Shown here: positions 10,312-20,868 of the stretch, one piece after another
Layout: every line of letters begins with the position of its first letter
Numbering within the stretch: position 1 is the first letter of the stretch
DNA from: Semisulcospira habei
Taxonomy: Eukaryota > Mollusca > Gastropoda > Semisulcospiridae
Direction of reading: 5' to 3'
Length of the DNA: 64,000 nt
Assembly: GCA_036245525.1 (NCBI GenBank)
Contig: BTPG01000004.1
Coordinates: forward strand, 21,261,755 to 21,325,754
Notes under the pieces: model-generated
The model's input: only the letters and a program-made list of their open reading frames with translations
The model's database searches: none
Told to the model about the DNA's origin: nothing
Position numbers and translations under genes: made by a program

Positions 10312-10377
10312 GCAAGAAGCATAGATTCTCATGAGCCCCCGCGTACGCGGGGGCTCATGAGAATCTATGCTTCTTGC
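10312..10377. repeat. pal-A perfect palindrome, no loop
   Basis: All 66 bp are self-complementary, with centre gcgtacgc and no spacer. Both arms carry the same departure from the family (gaagca and tgcttc instead of gaggca and tgcctc). Confidence 0.95.
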
Positions 10378-10801
10378 AGATGGATGGAATTTTCGGTGAT
10401 TAGTGCTGTCAAAACTGGCGGGCATCTTCGAAATGAGTGGAACGCTTGAGCGTTAGTTTGTCGTGTTTCGGGCGACAGAAACTTGTCTGGGTGCGGTGAT
10501 CTCAGATGATTCCTTGCTCATGACGGGAGCATGTTGTTCAGTAGCGTAGGAAGAATTTCGGTGGAACCTCACACAAAACAAAACGACCGTATTGGATAGG
10601 AAGTGGGCAGTATATGTGGCTGTACTAAACGTAACAACAAAAAAGGTGATTTATGTGGCTGTACTAAACGTAACAACAAAAAAGGTGACTGTCAGCGCTT
10701 CTATATAATCCAGGATACAGTACCAAATAGGTAGGAAAAAGCACTGGAAAGGGAGAGAGCTGTGCATTAGACAATCGATGATGATGATAGATCTAGTTGG
10801 C
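10378..10801. other. spacer containing a 39-bp tandem duplication
   Basis: tatgtggctgtactaaacgt and the following bases occur at 10613 and again at 10652. The rest is unassigned. Confidence 0.5.
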
Positions 10802-10978
10802 TTAACCCATTCAGCCCTGACGCACTACAGCAGGAGATGGGTCGACCGTGATAATTCAAGGGTAGTGCCAGATTAGCTTGGCGCCTGTCGGCGCCAAGGT
10901 AATCTGGCACTACCCTTAAATTATCATGGTCGATCCATCAAAATTTGGGAATTACGTGCCTGGGTTTGAATGAGCTAA
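10802..10978. mobile_element. pal-B MITE (B1)
   Basis: Begins TTAACCCATTCAGCCC; the right end reads gaatgagctaa, so the final TTAA is mutated to CTAA. Hairpin at 10840-10936 around ggcgcctgtcggcgcc. The right flank between the hairpin and the end is shorter than in other copies. Confidence 0.8.
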
Positions 10979-11600
10979 CCTGTGCTGATAGGTTAAGACC
11001 AATGCTAGTAGGACAACACCCAAGGGAAACTTTACATTTTCCTATCATTATTAGTCTGTTTATCGCGATAGGACTGAGGCCTCCCCAATTTCTTAGTAAC
11101 ATGGTTTGCAACAAGTGTGCTTTTGATAGGACGGCCAAAGAGGAGGCATGGCCCAAGTCAGAAAATGGTGTAGTGCCTTCGGATACTTTAGCTATACCAT
11201 TTCTATCCCCCCTCCCACCCCTCCCCCTCCCCCACCTCTCCCCCCCCCCGCCTTGACGCGATTATTATAGTGATAGGGAATGTAAGTGAACTTGAGTCAG
11301 TAAACATTTCTACCTATTTTCCTAACATGCTATATGCTATAAAGCCATAAAGCCAGAAACAAACGCGTTTGCCTCAAGGCAATTGCTTCTGTTAACACAC
11401 AGTGCAATTGTTTTGGGCTTTGTAACTAAGGAAAATGTCTTCATATCTTTGGTGTGTTCACATTCATTCAAAGCCAAACATAAAATGGGGAGACTGCGGT
11501 GGATCAGCCACTCTCGCTTCAAAAGCACGCACATGCCTACTTTTAGCAAATGAAACAATCTGAAACTTGACTGAATTTCACCGAAAGCGTGGCCCATCCT
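10979..11600. other. spacer with C-rich tract
   Basis: CCCTCCCCC-type tract at about 11207-11252. No gene recognised. Confidence 0.4.
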
Positions 11601-11885
11601 GTCAAAGACTGGACATCCACATAGACACCCTCTGCATAAGAAATTCGGATATAAATGATTGCCGACGAGTAGCATATATCCTCATGAGCCCCGGCAACTG
11701 AGGGGGCTCATGTCGCTCTATGTTTCTTGCACGTAGCTGTTGTCAATTCATCTTGTCATAGACTGGACAGCCGGCCAGAGACACCCTCTGCATGAACCTC
11801 GGTCGTAAATGATGCCAGCAAGAATCATGGGTCCTCATGAGCCCCCGCAGCTGCGCGGGTACATGAGGATCTACGCTTCATGCAT
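11601..11885. repeat. tandem pair of diverged pal-A units
   Basis: Two hairpins (11665-11730 and 11818-11883) are each preceded by the same flank (gactgga, then agacaccctctgcat, then taaatgat). The unit was therefore duplicated in tandem with a period of about 150 bp, then diverged. Arms of both are partly mispaired. Confidence 0.75.
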
Positions 11886-12094
11886 GTATCTCGCTTTTGA
11901 TTCAGGAGAGCACATTGGACGTGCTTCTAAACGTGAATGCCTCATTGATGGCCTTGCATCACGAACAGCAAAGACTCATAGCATGCAGGGTATGCATTCA
12001 AAGCACACCCTTTACGTGCTATCTGTGTAGGCGACCACCACTAACTTAGATAAATGATACAGCCCGTCTAACGGTCGACTAACTCGCTCTTTTA

Positions 12095-12284
12095 TTAACC
12101 ACTCCGCTGCCAGAGATCACGAATTTCGCTTATGAAACCGCCCACTGCACACTGACCGACTGTTCGCGGGAAGAACACATTAAATGAGACCACCAGTAGG
12201 CATAAGGAACATAGGGCTAACAAGAGACATAAATCCTCCTGAGCCCCCGTTTATGTCTCTTGTAGCTGCAGTTGAGGGGGTTAA
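12095..12284. mobile_element. pal-A MITE with shortened hairpin
   Basis: TTAA at both ends (12095 and 12281). The hairpin at 12220-12262 keeps acaagagacataaat/tttatgtctcttgt but lost most of the inner part. The flank cacgaatttcgct with tgaaaccg matches the unit at 35013-35246. Confidence 0.75.
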
Positions 12285-12316
12285 TTCTAACAGTTTTAAC
12301 CTATACAGCAGCAGTC

Positions 12317-12745
12317 GGGGCGGTCCGTGGCGCAGTGGTTAAGGCGCCTGCCACCAATGCCAAAGCTGCGAGGTTCGATACCGGGTTCCGGCGTCGGACT
12401 TTTCTCCTCTGGTAAGTGTCACCGTTAATTCGGGCGGACCGTCGGGGGTTCTTTCTCCGGGTACTCCGGTTCTTCCACCCCCCACCCACTCCCCCACCCC
12501 CCACACTTTGGTACCGGTTTCAGGCCACTTTACAAATTGCAAATACAAGCGATCAAAAATCTCTGTAACTTCAGTAGCTGAACTGGCCCTTCGTCTGTCT
12601 TGTACTGTGTTTGTCTTAAATGGCGTAAATCCGTGTCTGTTACGTGAGTGTGCGTGTTGGGTTTCAGTTCGCGGCGCTTTGAGTCGATTCGCCCAAAAAT
12701 TGAGAAAAAGCGCCTATATAATAACGGTATTATTATTATTATTAT
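12317..12745 (+). mobile_element. tRNA-derived SINE
   Basis: The head carries A box tggcgcagtggttaag (12328-12343) and B box ggttcgataccg (12372-12383). A C-rich part and a body ending aaaaagcgcctatataataa, cggt and (ATT)n follow. The 3' two-thirds recur inside the LTR element at 47779-48045, and the head recurs at the 5' end of the LINE (5754-5878). No clear TSD was seen. It depends on an unidentified LINE for movement. Confidence 0.85.
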
Positions 12746-12756
12746 AGACTGATCGA

Positions 12757-12800
12757 TCATGACAGTTAAACAGTGGTGCCAGAATAGCTTGGCGCCCTAC
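12757..12800. repeat. pal-B left arm only (B2)
   Basis: catgacagttaaacagtggt then gccagaatagcttggcgcc. The right arm is absent; pal-C follows directly. Confidence 0.65.
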
Positions 12801-12835
12801 CTTACCGATCGATTCACTATAGCCCATTTCCCAAT

Positions 12836-12940
12836 AAGCAAAAGACCATCGAGCCGACGACGTCGGTGGCCGTTGGCCCGCGCGCGGCCGTGCGCTGGCC
12901 AACTGGCGACCGACGTCGGCCCGATGGCCTTTTGCGCAAC
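12836..12940. repeat. pal-C hairpin, long form
   Basis: aagcaaaagaccatcgagcc pairs with ggcccgatggccttttgcgc; inner gttggcccgcgc/gcgctggccaac is centred on ggccg. Confidence 0.8.
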
Positions 12941-12945
12941 AGGTC

Positions 12946-13468
12946 AGCTGTGTAAATACTACAGGACACCGATCGATGATGGTAGTGACTGAACAGCGAA
13001 AGGTTTCCAGGTCTTTTGATGATTCACACGTTCAAGAGGCCATCAGGACTCACATCAAAGCATTTACAAATAGTCTACAACAAGAAAACGACCTGTGGAG
13101 ATGAATCATACACGATGCAGGCACGTGTCGGTTAACACAGGGATAACCTTCCATCGGAGTAAGTAAATGCTTCTGAATTGAATTAGCGTATCAGTGCCGG
13201 GTAAAAGACAAAGATGTGTGTTAGTCTGAGATTTTGGACCTAAAGATCCTATGTTCCTTTTGAACGTCAATGGGGAGCGCTGCAAAAGACATTAGGTTAA
13301 AGTGTCCAAAATTTCCCTCTCGAAGAGAGAAGAAAGAAATATGTTGATAAATGGGGATTTTGGCCGGTGGTTTTAAACCTTTCGGCCTAGTGCCGATTGT
13401 AGAAATATACTAATGCGTTATTCATAGTTTGGATCTTACGTCTCTAATGTGGGCTAGTATGCGATCAC
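12946..13468. other. unannotated sequence
   Basis: Nothing recognised. Confidence 0.3.
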
Positions 13469-13576
13469 CCGATGCGCAAAAGCCCATCGGGCCGACGTCG
13501 GCTGCCGTTGGCCCGCGCACGGCCGTGCGCGGGTCAACAGCGGCCAACATCGGCCCGATGGCCGTTGCGCACTGGG
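13469..13576. repeat. pal-C hairpin, long form
   Basis: cccgatgcgcaaaagcccat and tcgggccgacgtcggc pair with the right arm ending tggccgttgcgcactggg. The centre is gcacggccgtgc. Confidence 0.8.
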
Positions 13577-13860
13577 CACAGACTAGCGCACAAGTGGTTG
13601 AGAAGTGGTAAACTAGAAGAAACAAATTATTCCCACAGTCCTGGGAAGTCAAAGGAGATATATCTCCGTCAGAGGGCGCGGAGCATCAAGAGCCAGTGTT
13701 TCCAGTTTCCGTGGCTCGTGAGAATTATATACTCCTTGCAAAGGCAGAACTGATCTAGCGGAGGAAAGGCTCAGAAAAGTGAATATTGCCCTGTGAATGT
13801 GGCTTGACAGGTTGTAGCAGCAGTAAACAGTAAGGAGAACCTGAACAATAGCTTTCAGCA
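13577..13860. other. unannotated sequence
   Basis: Nothing recognised. Confidence 0.3.
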
Positions 13861-13996
13861 TCTGGGACTTGTTGCACGACTGAGTGAGCTTAAATCCTTC
13901 TTAAATCCTGCACAAGCCAGCAAGCAAGATGTTCCGCTATATAGTGGAGCACCTAGTTTAGATGCTTGTACAGGATTGAGCTCATTCATTACAACT
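13861..13996. repeat. pal-E hairpin, degenerate
   Basis: ctgggacttgttgcacgact with gagtgagctta pairs loosely with ggattgagctcattcattac. aagcaagatgttcc and tggagcacctagttta correspond to the inner arms of better copies. Confidence 0.45.
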
Positions 13997-14018
13997 CGGT
14001 GTTAGCAAATTGGTCTTA

Positions 14019-14107
14019 GCAAGAGGCGTAGATCCTCATGAGCGGGGGCTCATGAGGATCTATGTCTCTTGCGGTCGAAACGTGTTTCTCGGCAATGAAG
14101 GGGTTAA
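14019..14107. repeat. pal-A hairpin, short centre, with right MITE end
   Basis: Hairpin 14019-14072 with centre catgagcgggggctcatg, then flank ending ggcaatgaaggggttaa (14107). Confidence 0.75.
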
Positions 14108-14481
14108 ACCTTCCGTGTTATAAATATGTACTTGTCTGTGAGTGTGGATCTCATGGCTTGAATCCAATCACAAACTGCGTACATTGACAGCTCCGTTCTT
14201 CAGTCAGACAGCGATAGAACACACCACGGTAGTACTGTCTTCCTAGAACGTTTGAACGCGCACGCCCACGCGCATGCCCGCCGCTCCCGGCAGGTGGTCG
14301 TTGTTTGCAAAGCAGTACCCAGGATTACCTCAAGGAAGCCTGCTATTAGTGGGGCGTCATTCATTAAGCGGCCCAAACCAGGCATGTGTTTCAGACAGTG
14401 CGGCTCAGTGACGCCTTCAGTCCGGATTGAGGGAGTCAACTTAAACGGCAGAACAGTTCCTAAACCAGCCTCTTCTATCTT
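14108..14481. other. unannotated sequence
   Basis: Nothing recognised. Confidence 0.3.
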
Positions 14482-14547
14482 CAAGAGGCATAGATTCTCA
14501 TGGGCTCATGCAGCCTGCAGGGGCTCATGAGAATCTATGCCTCTTGC
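14482..14547. repeat. pal-A hairpin, ATTCTC subtype
   Basis: caagaggcatagattctcat pairs with atgagaatctatgcctcttg. The centre is disturbed (gggctcatgcagcctgcagg). Confidence 0.8.
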
Positions 14548-14653
14548 TGCTGTAAACTTGGCCTTATTTACTTTCATTTTTATATTAGTATGACTAAAGC
14601 CATCGGAGTTCAAACCGACTCTTCTAGACCCTGTGAGCGACCAGCTGGCAGAT

Positions 14654-14720
14654 GCAGGTTGCATAGATTATCACGAGCTCCTGAAAGCTGCTGAGGCTCA
14701 TGAGAATCTATGCCTCTTGG
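14654..14720. repeat. pal-A hairpin, degenerate
   Basis: Right arm tgagaatctatgcctcttgg is good; left arm caggttgcatagattatcac has several changes. Confidence 0.6.
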
Positions 14721-14921
14721 TCAGGTCTAAGTAGCTTCATCTTTCCTTCTTAGACACATAAAATCGTCTGGGTTTAAGCATCTGCCTCCAAGATCCTCAT
14801 CTGACCCTTCTCTTCCTTCTGAGCGTCTTGCTCGCAGATGTCCAAGAGCTAGTCATCGCAATCAAAGCTGAACCTCTAAATAACACCTCTTTTCAGGAGC
14901 AGCTGAAGCCTGTTTCGGTCA

Positions 14922-14992
14922 GGAAGGGGACATCGATTCTCATAAGCTTCTACAACTAAAGGGGGGGCTCATGTGAGTCTATGTCTCTAGCA
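14922..14992. repeat. pal-A hairpin, degenerate
   Basis: gacatcgattctcataagct versus gctcatgtgagtctatgtct. Partly paired. Confidence 0.5.
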
Positions 14993-15326
14993 GATGGGAT
15001 TTTGGGTCTGGATGGTGGTGGCCGACTCTCAGTGAGTTGATCCGGAGATCAGGATGAAGACAGCCTCGAGCCGCATGCAGTGTGAAGGAAGGAATTCTCA
15101 CTTCCCGAGGGCTGACGAACTTTTCTGAGATTATGTTCATAGCCTAGTTGATTATTTCCGTCAAAACATGTGATTGTTTTATCTCAAGGAAGTTGCCTTC
15201 TTTAATGAGCGAGCTGACACATTTTGAAGTAATCGAAACCATAAAAAGGGGAAAAGAAAAAAGAAAGAAAATATCATCAGAATAGGAAAATAAGAGAAAA
15301 ATAATGTTTGCAAGCACACATCATCA
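14993..15326. other. unannotated sequence
   Basis: Purine-rich stretch at about 15244-15302. Nothing else recognised. Confidence 0.3.
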
Positions 15327-15392
15327 GCAAGAGGCATAGATCTTCATGAGACCCCGCATACGCGGGGGCTTATGAAGATCTATGCCTCATGC
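15327..15392. repeat. pal-A hairpin with paired arm changes
   Basis: gatcttcatgag in the left arm and ttatgaagatc in the right arm differ from the family (gatcctcatgag) in a way that keeps them paired. Centre gcatacgc. Confidence 0.85.
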
Positions 15393-15785
15393 TAGGCACA
15401 ATTAGGTCTGTGATGATCAAGAGACGAGTAGATCGGATGTTCAATATAGGACCACTTCAAGTTTGTCTCCTGGCCCTCTCGTGACCCATTACACCAAGCA
15501 GGCAAAAAGTCATCGGACAGAAGTCAGCCGTATCGTGCGCGCGTGTACCCAATGTGGCTAAATCCGGCCCCTGACAGCATACTCACTGGGAAAAGCTCTC
15601 ATCCGCAGCTGCCCAACAGTTAGTCATCGCGTCGCAACTAATCCCAGATCTTAGCAGCTGCTGTCTGCAGGAATTTTTAGTGTAACCGACGGCAATGAGG
15701 AAAAAGTTGAGTGATTTGATTTTTTTCCCGCTCTTTTTAGTCAAAGTGTTTGCTGATTGTTTCCGTCCGATCCTGTTGGGTTTTT
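15393..15785. other. spacer with degenerate pal-C
   Basis: gcaggcaaaaagtcatcgga at about 15498 and a following GC-rich part to about 15573 look like decayed pal-C. The rest is unassigned. Confidence 0.4.
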
Positions 15786-15865
<80 letters not shown>

Positions 15866-15984
15866 TGTGTGTGTGTATGTGTGTGTGATGGTGTGTGTGT
15901 GTGTGTGTGTGCGTGTGTGTGTGTGTGTCAGTGTGTGTGTGTCAGTGTGTGTGTGTGTGTGTGTGTGTGTGTCAGTGTGTGTGT

Positions 15985-16024
<40 letters not shown>
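15786..16024. repeat. (GT)n microsatellite
   Basis: Nearly pure GT with a few TATG, GCG and GTCA interruptions. Open frames on both strands are artefacts. Confidence 0.95.
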
Positions 16025-16025
<1 letters not shown>

Positions 16026-16130
16026 CTTGTTAATCGTTTAATGAGACCAACAGCCGATAATGATGTCTCTGAAATCATCGCAGATTAAATGCTTGATAAC
16101 CTCTGACTGAGGCACACATGCATGAAACCA

Positions 16131-16198
16131 GCAAGAGGGACAGATTCTCATGAGATCACGCATTTGTCTGGGCTCATGAGGATCTATTCCTATTGCAG
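16131..16198. repeat. pal-A hairpin, degenerate
   Basis: gcaagagggacagattctca and gctcatgaggatctattcct pair imperfectly. Followed by ggcaatgaaagagttaa (to about 16240), a MITE right end. Confidence 0.65.
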
Positions 16199-16388
16199 TT
16201 TGATGTTATTCAGGTGTTTGTTTGGCAATGAAAGAGTTAATGAACAAGCAATTAGAAATGCATATCGCCGGGAACTGCTAAATGAGGTGTTAATGTGTTG
16301 ACAAAAACAAAACAAAAAATAGCAACGAAGAATCAAACACGTGTCACGCTTGAATCCATTTCTTAGCAACCATGCTCTTACCTCCGTC

Positions 16389-16469
16389 TTAACTCATTCG
16401 AGGCGTCCAGCATCCGGATACGCAACATGAAACCGCGTATCCGGATGCGGCACATCTCGAATGTGTTAA
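16389..16469. mobile_element. pal-F mini-element, TTAA-bounded
   Basis: An 81-bp palindrome bounded by TTAA: ttaactcattcgag pairs with ctcgaatgtgttaa, and gcatccggatacgc with gcgtatccggatgc. The core contains TCCGGA in both arms. Confidence 0.8.
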
Positions 16470-17010
16470 AACTTGTTCACATTGAAAGAGGGCGAGGAAA
16501 AAAGTGACCTGGCAATTATTTTGCATGTGTTGATTACTGCAACCAACGCTATGACATTGTCAATAAGATTGTTTCTCGATTTGCATGTTTGTTTTCAGAT
16601 TTCTGGCGGAAGCAATTCATGTAATGGCGGAACGCCACTAAGTCAGTTATAATTATGTGAAAACAACAACAAAACATTAAGAACGAACACCACCAGCTGC
16701 AGCAAAGCAACAGATCAGGCGATAAAAAGGGACGAAATGCTCACAAAAACCAGAAGACACGGTGTTGAAAAGAAGGGTAAAAAGCAGACAGAAAAAAAAG
16801 AGAGAAAAATAAGAAGAAAGACACAAGAAGACAAAGAAATTGTCCCAAAAACGTTTGCCTCTTTGTTCCTCCTTTGAATGTTTGTAGTGTTATACAGGAT
16901 TTTATGTTTTTATCTATGTGATGTTTAAACGTTGAGCCCTGAGGCTGAAATTGCCAATTTTTGGAGATGCCCAATACACGCTACTATATGTCACTGTTCA
17001 GGAGACAACC
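16470..17010. other. unannotated sequence
   Basis: A-rich (about 16740-16830). Nothing recognised. Confidence 0.3.
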
Positions 17011-17132
17011 CGACCATGGTAGTTCAAGGTTGGTGCCAGAATAGCTTGGCGCCTTAATTGTCAATTTATGGAAAGCCTGATCATGGCCTTAAGGCGCCAA
17101 GCTATTCTGGCACCATCCTTGAACTATTATAT
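17011..17132. repeat. pal-B hairpin with internal insertion (B2)
   Basis: cgaccatggtagttcaaggt through gcttggcgcc pairs with ggcgccaagctattctggca onward. A foreign stretch (taattgtcaatttatggaaa and following) lies at the centre; similar sequence precedes the copy at 17900. Confidence 0.75.
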
Positions 17133-17364
17133 CATTGCATTCCTTGGTTTGTTGTCTTGGGGTGTTTTAGATGTCAGGGCAGAAATGCTGTGCAAGACAA
17201 AACCCATGGAACAATAAGTTGGGTTTCACGTTTATTACCTTTCCTCAATAACTCACTTTGTTCGCAGTTTTTTTAGAACCGAGAGGACTCTTGGTGCTAA
17301 GCAGTCGAATGTTTTTCCCAAAATAATACCTCTATTTGAGAAGCGGCTGAAGACGGACGTGTTC

Positions 17365-17431
17365 AGCTTGAGACATAAATTATCCTGAGCTTCTGTGGCT
17401 GCAGAGATTCATGTGAATCTATGTCTCCTGC
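17365..17431. repeat. pal-A hairpin, degenerate
   Basis: cagcttgagacataaattat versus atgtgaatctatgtctcctg. Outer arms still recognisable. Confidence 0.55.
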
Positions 17432-17585
17432 GGCTGGGAGACGCTGAGTGTGGGACTGTAAGTTGAAAGTTAAGAAAACAGCTCTCAAACCAAGAAAATA
17501 TACACGCAGCCTGTTTGTTAAAGACACGGGTTGTTTGCAGCTAATTAAGACATAAAGCCCTGGCATGCTACGACGGGGTGTAAAT

Positions 17586-17677
17586 TTGCCATGATAGTTC
17601 AAAGTTGGCGTCGGTATAGCTTGGCGTCTTTGTAGGCGCGAAGCTATTCTGACACCACTCTTGAGCAGTCATAGTCA
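17586..17677. repeat. pal-B hairpin (B2), diverged
   Basis: ttgccatgatagttcaaagt and tagcttggcg pair with cgcgaagctattctgacacc and cttgagcagtcatagtcaa. Confidence 0.75.
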
Positions 17678-17838
17678 AATTTCTCCAGAACTTTGAAATA
17701 GATCTCAAAGGACATGGCTTGTACGTTGATAATTTCATCATCATAATGTAATAAGTTAAGACATAGCTGAGCCCTTAGGTCAAAATTTCACAAATCTAAA
17801 AGCTGTTCTATCAGTCTAAGTTACATTTCAGAGACAAA

Positions 17839-17994
17839 TCGATAATGACAGTTCAAGTGTGGTGCCAGAATACCTTGGCATTACAATTTATGGAAAGCCT
17901 GATCATGGTCCTTCAAGGTTGGTACGGGAATAGCTTGGCGCCTTTAGGCGCTAAGCTATTCTTGCACCACCCTTTAACTATCATGGACGATCCA
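17839..17994. repeat. pal-B left-arm fragment plus adjacent full hairpin (B2)
   Basis: A lone left arm (atcgataatgacagttcaag to about 17883) is followed by acaatttatggaaagcctga and a complete hairpin at 17900-17994 centred on gcgcctttaggcgc. The linking sequence is the one inserted in the copy at 17011. Confidence 0.75.
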
Positions 17995-18698
17995 TAACTT
18001 GTTGTAGTGTGCTGGAACGTACACGGAGAAACTGCTCCAAACCGGTCTTTTCTGTGATAACATGTTTGAGACGTCTTGAAGCGGTAACCACGCTTAGTGT
18101 GATTGATATGAATGAGCACTTTCATTTTAGCTGAGGCTTTGAAAGTGGTGCTAATTCGATAGTTCTAATAAACTCTATATTTAATCTTTAAATAATGATT
18201 TCCTTGCAATTTGTATGGTTTGAGGAACTCGGGGAAATAAAGGAACATTTACCTGCAAGGGTGCTTTTGCATGCAATCGTTTTTGAAAATATCGAACGTT
18301 GAACTGAGCTATTGTAAGAATTTCGTTCAAAGTTCAAGAGTGTGCCAAGTCCTTGGCCGGTGAAACGAACGAGTTTATGATATCTGTGTATATGCGTTTT
18401 GACACAGTGCATGTCATCCCGGCCCTAACCCGTTACGCGCACCAAAATACCGAGAGAATCGCTCATAACCGAATTGGACGGACTCAAGGTGAGCAAACGT
18501 TCCTGGGGCTGACGACAGCCTTATTTTGCCTGCATGTCAGTTAAGGCTGACGAAGGTTCCGAGGACCTTTTGCTTAGTGTGTGTATTTTTCTGTTAAAGC
18601 CTACGCATATTCATCGCCACATTACCGTGAACATTTGCAAATATCTTACTGCATGACACCAAAGGTGTTGTGATATATTGAGGCTCTGCACCCTTTGG
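17995..18698. other. unannotated sequence
   Basis: Nothing recognised in either strand. Confidence 0.3.
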
Positions 18699-18739
18699 TT
18701 GCCTCCCTCGATCAGCGGCAGCGAATCGAGGGAGACAAA
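18699..18739. repeat. pal-G hairpin, diverged
   Basis: ttgcctccctcgatcagcgg and cagcgaatcgagggagacaa; the better copy is at 20047-20101. Confidence 0.6.
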
Positions 18740-18897
18740 TGGTGAAGGCTCTCCGCCGACATTGACATGCAGCTAGACTGCCGGGCACCAGCTTTTGCAG
18801 CCGCAACTACGAAGATCGCCACAATCAGTTTTTGGTCTTGACACAACTGAACCGTTTGTAGAGGATCACCGCGAGACGTGCTCAGCTGATGTTTCCG

Positions 18898-18928
<31 letters not shown>

Positions 18929-19115
18929 GGGGGGGGGGGGGGGGCGCGTCTTTGTCTCGCCAGACCACTCTCATAGCCACTCACAGATTTAATCCATTCA
19001 CTCCGGTGGATGCAGATTAAGTTTCTTAAATCTTTGGCCGTCCAGTAAACTGCCGATGCTCACGAGGATCTGTACGCAAATTTCTGTCGTGCTTTGACTC
19101 GAACAGACAATAAAC
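18740..19115. other. spacer with T-run/G-run and possible MITE left end
   Basis: Homopolymer T then G at about 18902-18944. tttaatccattcactccggt at about 18988 resembles a pal-A MITE start. Confidence 0.45.
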
Positions 19116-19590
19116 TTGTATTGTATTGTATTGTATTGTATTGTAGTGTATTGTATTGTATTGTATTGTATTGTAGTGTAGTGTATTGTATTGTATTGTA
19201 TTGTAGTGTAGTGTATTGTATTGTATTGTATTGTAGTGTAGTGTATTGTATTGTATTGTATTGTATTGTATTGTATTGTATTGTATTGTATTGTAGTGTA
19301 TTGTATTGTATTGTATTGTATTGTATTGTATTGTATTGTATTGTAGTGTATTGTATTGTATTGTATTGTATTGTATTGTATTGTATTGTATTGTATTGTA
19401 GTGTATTGTATTGTAGTGTATTGTAATGTATTGTAGTGTATTGTAGTGTATTGTATTGTATTGTAGTGTAGTGTATTGTATTGTATTGTATTGTATTGTA
19501 GTGTATTGTATTGTATTGTATTGTATTGTATTGTATTGTATTGTATTGTATTGTATTGTATTGTATTGTATTGTATTGTAGTGTATTGTA
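19116..19590. repeat. (TTGTA)n pentanucleotide array
   Basis: 475 bp, exactly 95 five-base units, mostly TTGTA with scattered GTGTA and one ATGTA. Near 19166-19260 the GTGTA variants recur in a 30-bp higher-order pattern. It is followed at 19591 by a pal-A right-arm remnant (gcctcttgcagatgg). Confidence 0.95.
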
Positions 19591-19653
19591 TTTGCCTCTT
19601 GCAGATGGATCGTGTTCACTTTTTCTCGGCAGCTGAGAAACAGATTACGTCAG

Positions 19654-19863
19654 TTAACTCCTTCCTGGGGCCGTACGTACATTTTTGTTTTTGAACTCTT
19701 CGTTCATTCAGCAACCAAAAGCCAAAACCGCCCAAGAAACATGGATACAAATCGGTCTCAAGAAGAGGCATAGATCCTCATCCTCAGTTGCGGGGTCTCA
19801 TAAGGATCCCCATATCTCTTGCATTTCGGCGGTGTTAATTTTTCTCGGCTGTGAAGAGGTTAA
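19654..19863. mobile_element. pal-A MITE, diverged
   Basis: TTAA at 19654 (ttaactccttcctgg) and 19860 (gaagaggttaa). The hairpin at 19761-19822 has a damaged right arm (ataaggatccccatatctct). The upstream flank gccaaaaccgcccaagaaac matches the flanks at 31.55 and 63.73 kb. Confidence 0.75.
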
Positions 19864-20046
19864 AGATTCCGATCTCTTGCCACTAACTGACTATAAATTC
19901 TCATGACTTGCAGGACAGTCTCATTCCCTTGCAGATGAAACAGGCTGCCTGAGTGATCACGCCCAACATCTACGAAGAACATAAAATTATGCTGGTGTTC
20001 TTCTTTTGACATAGCTCAAGGACTGTGCTTTATAAGCACACACTGA

Positions 20047-20101
20047 TTGTCTCCCTCGATTCGCTACCGCTGATAAGCGGTAGCGAATCGAGCGAGACAA
20101 C
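20047..20101. repeat. pal-G hairpin, best copy
   Basis: ttgtctccctcgattcgcta and ccgct pair with agcggtagcgaatcgagcga and gacaa; loop gata. One mismatch. Confidence 0.85.
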
Positions 20102-20468
20102 CGGACAACCTTTGACCCTAAAGACCCACATTTGCAGCTTGCGATGGAATCCAAGGAAACCGCTGCCCCACAAAGTTCGTGCGATGTGTGTCATGCCGCT
20201 TTAATTGCTTGATGGCAGGGGCGTGCATGCCGAATTAAAACAATTGCTTCCCTTCCCTTTGGGGGTTGGGGGGGGGGGGATTGGGTGGTGACTGTCCCTG
20301 GAATCTGAAAAAGTAATCAATGTGTCCCAAGCTCTGTCTGCAGTCATCCCTCGTCCTTGTCAATTTATGGTGTTGGCATTAAGTTGGCAATATGAGATCT
20401 TGCTCGTTAATGTGAGACAGGCCCTTTTTTTTTTTTTTAACGTGTTCTTAATGGTCATAAAGAGATGT
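20102..20468. other. unannotated sequence with G and T runs
   Basis: G run at about 20260-20279 and T run at about 20427-20438. Nothing recognised. Confidence 0.35.
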
Positions 20469-20681
20469 TTAATCCCTTCGCTGCCGAGAAAAAACACCTC
20501 AACACGTGCAAGAGGCATAGATCCTCATGAGCACCCGCGTTTGCGGGGGCTCATGAGGATCTATGCCTCTTCCTGGCACGACGTTTTAGCCGTGTCCTTT
20601 GGCGCAGCTGGGGTTCTTTGGCGCTGAACTGACAAATATTTCAGGAACACAGCCGGCCTCCACTTGTAGGGAACGAGTTAA
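20469..20681. mobile_element. pal-A MITE, complete
   Basis: Bounded by TTAA (ttaatcccttcgctgccg ... gaacgagttaa). Hairpin 20508-20571 is well paired except for one mismatch near the centre (gcacccgcgtttgcgggggc). Confidence 0.8.
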
Positions 20682-20697
20682 TGGACATGGAGAAGGT

Positions 20698-20868
20698 TTA
20701 ACTCATTCAGCCCGACGGCCGTATTTCCAAGATTTTGAAGGCGTCATCTAATGACTATGCACCAGTTGCAGGAGATGGATCGACCTTGATAATTCAATCT
20801 GGCACTACCCTTGAATTATCATGGTCGCCCCATCTCCTGCTGTAGTGCGTCAGGGCTGAATGGGTTAA
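20698..20868. mobile_element. pal-B MITE with core deletion (B1)
   Basis: TTAACTCATTCAGCCC at the left and GGGCTGAATGGGTTAA at the right form near-perfect ends. The hairpin (20777-20832) lost its centre: only cgaccttgataattcaa and ctggcactacccttgaatta remain. Confidence 0.8.

Noticed and set aside
15695..16088. Frames of about 112 residues in the second GT repeat
   Set aside because: Same microsatellite artefact.
19026..19619. 197-residue frame in the TTGTA array
   Set aside because: 15-bp period gives a stop-free repeat in both directions; no unique coding sequence.
20508..20571. microRNA precursors
   Set aside because: Pairing is too perfect and loops too short for a standard animal pre-miRNA, and copies are numerous. 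Small-RNA production from the hairpins remains possible but has no evidence here.
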